Shown here piece by piece: positions 5,058 through 6,018 of a stretch of DNA of 6,018 nucleotides (positions are counted from its first letter, which is position 1; the number at the start of each line of letters is the position of its first letter). The position numbers and the translations under genes are program-made. The stretch covers positions 1 through 6,018 of the forward strand of contig JAFGFV010000054.1 of assembly GCA_016930895.1 (NCBI GenBank), in the 5' to 3' direction. This stretch comes from Spirochaetales bacterium (GTDB taxonomy: Bacteria; Spirochaetota; Spirochaetia; SZUA-6; DRHE01). A model generated the notes under the pieces. The model was not told the origin of the DNA. It saw only the letters and a program-made list of their open reading frames with translations, and did no database searches.

Positions 5058-5840
5058 GTGGCGGAAAAATTGCTCGATGGGCGCTGTTACATCGTGACCG
5101 GTGGAACCCAGGGGTTGGGCAGGGGGATCGCCCTGCATCTGGCCGAGGAGGGCGCCGCAGCCCTGACGATCTGCGGGCGCAACGAGCAAAACGGTCTGGA
5201 GGCGGCGGCGGAGATTGCAGAGACCGGCTGCGCCTGCGAATACGTGAAGGCGGATCTGTTCCACGAGGAGCAGTGCCGCAGGGTCGTTCAGCAGGCGATC
5301 CGGCGCTTCGGCCGCCTGGACGGCCTGGTGAACGCCGCGGGGCTGACGAACCGGGGCACGATCGAGGACACCTCAGTAGAGCTCTGGGATCTGCTGCTGA
5401 ACGTCAACGCACGGGCTCCCTTCATCCTGATGCAGGAAACCGTGCGCTTCATGAAAGCCGGCGGCGTGCACGGCAGCATCGTGAACGTCATCAGCGACAA
5501 CTGCCACGGAGGGGAGCCCAACCTGACCGCGTACGCCGCTTCCAAGGGTGCGCTGGCCACGCTGACGAAAAACGCCGCCCACGCGCTTCGCCGCGACAGG
5601 ATACGGGTCAACGGCATCTGCATCGGCTGGACATACACGCCCCACGAGCACCAGATCCAGATCGAGTCGGGCCAGCCGGAAAACTGGCTGGAGCTGGTGG
5701 AGGCGCAACAGCCCTTCAAACGCCTCCTCCGTCCCCTGGACGTGGCCTACCTGGCCGCCTACCTCCTGAGCGACCGGTCGGAGATGATGACCGGTTCCCT
5801 GATCGACTTCGATCAGAAGGTGATCGGCGGGCTGGATTGA
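5058..5840 (+). CDS. Classical short-chain dehydrogenase/reductase (SDR), substrate unknown
   Basis: This 260-residue cytoplasmic oxidoreductase is a complete classical SDR. Seen: cofactor motif TGGTQGLG at 14-21, R41 just after the second strand (ICGRN, which leans towards NADP), AD at 65-66, NAAG at 92-95, and the full catalytic set N117, S146, Y159 and K163 (YAASK). The C-terminal part IGWTYTPHEHQIQ and the end LIDFDQKVIGG are distinctive and recall SDRs linked to sugar or polyol catabolism, though I cannot name one. The start is GTG at 5058, with AAGGAG six bases before it; the open frame reaches back to 4893, but that part overlaps iolG and has no support. It is likely cotranscribed with iolG. 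Plausible roles are oxidation or reduction of an inositol stereoisomer, an inosose, or a uronate such as D-tagaturonate; the sequence does not decide between them. Confidence 0.9.
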   Translation: MAEKLLDGRCYIVTGGTQGLGRGIALHLAEEGAAALTICGRNEQNGLEAAAEIAETGCACEYVKADLFHEEQCRRVVQQAIRRFGRLDGLVNAAGLTNRGTIEDTSVELWDLLLNVNARAPFILMQETVRFMKAGGVHGSIVNVISDNCHGGEPNLTAYAASKGALATLTKNAAHALRRDRIRVNGICIGWTYTPHEHQIQIESGQPENWLELVEAQQPFKRLLRPLDVAYLAAYLLSDRSEMMTGSLIDFDQKVIGGLD

Positions 5841-5855
5841 CACCGGCATGCTCCC

Positions 5856-5884
5856 TTGTGAAAACGGGGACAAAGCCTTAAAGT
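5856..5884 (+). promoter_or_regulatory. Weak candidate promoter before the second Gfo/Idh gene
   Basis: TTGTGA (5856-5861) and TAAAGT (5879-5884) are spaced by 17 bases, each matching consensus at four of six positions. The 98-base gap from the SDR stop is longer than the other same-strand gaps here, which leaves room for an internal promoter. Neither the 18-bp palindrome nor the 21-bp element is found in this gap. Confidence 0.25.
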
Positions 5885-5938
5885 ACTGGGAGGATACGCC
5901 ATCTCCTGCCCGAAGAACAAACCTGGAGGAGGTTCGGC

Positions 5939-6018
5939 ATGCCTGTTGCGATCGGTGTGATCGGCTGCGGAGCGATCGCTCAGATCAGCCATATTCCCAC
6001 GCTTCTGAATCACGACGA
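5939..6018 (+). CDS. Second Gfo/Idh/MocA-family oxidoreductase, N-terminal fragment
   Basis: Only the first 26 codons lie in the window; the gene runs off the right edge with no stop. They read as the opening Rossmann strand and loop of a Gfo/Idh/MocA dehydrogenase: MPVAIGVIGCGAIAQ followed by ISHIPTLLNHD, with GCGAIA as the dinucleotide-binding glycine motif. A strong GGAGGAGG (5925-5932) lies six bases before the ATG. It differs from the IolG-like protein in its motif (GLGRLG there), so it is not a tandem copy. It may be another polyol dehydrogenase or an inositol stereoisomer dehydrogenase; the substrate cannot be judged from this fragment. Confidence 0.85.
   Translation, partial: MPVAIGVIGCGAIAQISHIPTLLNHD

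Noticed and set aside
5888..5907. Possible hairpin (GGAGGAT with ATCTCC) in the gap at 5841-5938
   Set aside because: The pairing needs a bulge and gives a short stem with no T tract, too weak to call a terminator or riboswitch.
5848..5938. Small open frame in the gap before the second Gfo/Idh gene
   Set aside because: ATG at 5848 has no ribosome site, and the frame runs on into the Gfo/Idh gene in a different reading frame. It looks like chance.

Overview
The window is bacterial, GC-rich (about 60% by eye) and densely coded, with short AT-rich gaps in front of the operons. Strong purine-rich Shine-Dalgarno sites and use of TTG and GTG starts alongside ATG fit a GC-rich Gram-positive-like or anaerobic lineage, but nothing here fixes the phylum. 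I see no rRNA, tRNA, mobile element, CRISPR array or integration signature.

Layout: positions 29-1966 hold a leftward pair, a TIM-barrel sugar epimerase (IolO-like) downstream of a creatininase-fold hydrolase (IolN-like). A ribosome binding site at the extreme left edge indicates that this operon continues out of the window. A control region (1967-2179) separates the pair from a rightward XRE-cupin regulator (2180-2722). The regulator converges on a leftward zinc alcohol dehydrogenase-type gene (IolM-like, 2765-3820), with a GC-only hairpin between them. A second divergent control region (3821-3973) precedes a rightward series: a Gfo/Idh inositol dehydrogenase (IolG-like), a short-chain dehydrogenase (SDR), and the first 26 codons of another Gfo/Idh protein that runs off the right edge.

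Together the genes match the non-classical myo-inositol route described in Thermotoga maritima (TM0412-TM0416). In that route IolG oxidises myo-inositol to scyllo-inosose, IolM oxidises this to 3-dehydro-scyllo-inosose, IolN opens the ring to 5-dehydro-L-gluconate, and IolO epimerises that to D-tagaturonate. All four steps have a candidate within 5 kb, and none of the genes seen belongs to the later classical Bacillus steps (IolE, IolD, IolB, IolC, IolJ). What differs from the textbook picture is the embedded XRE-cupin regulator, a related 21-bp element at both leftward promoters, an 18-bp perfect palindrome in the iolN promoter, and two extra oxidoreductases whose substrates cannot be read from sequence. 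Assignments rest on motifs and remembered family sequences, not on a search.
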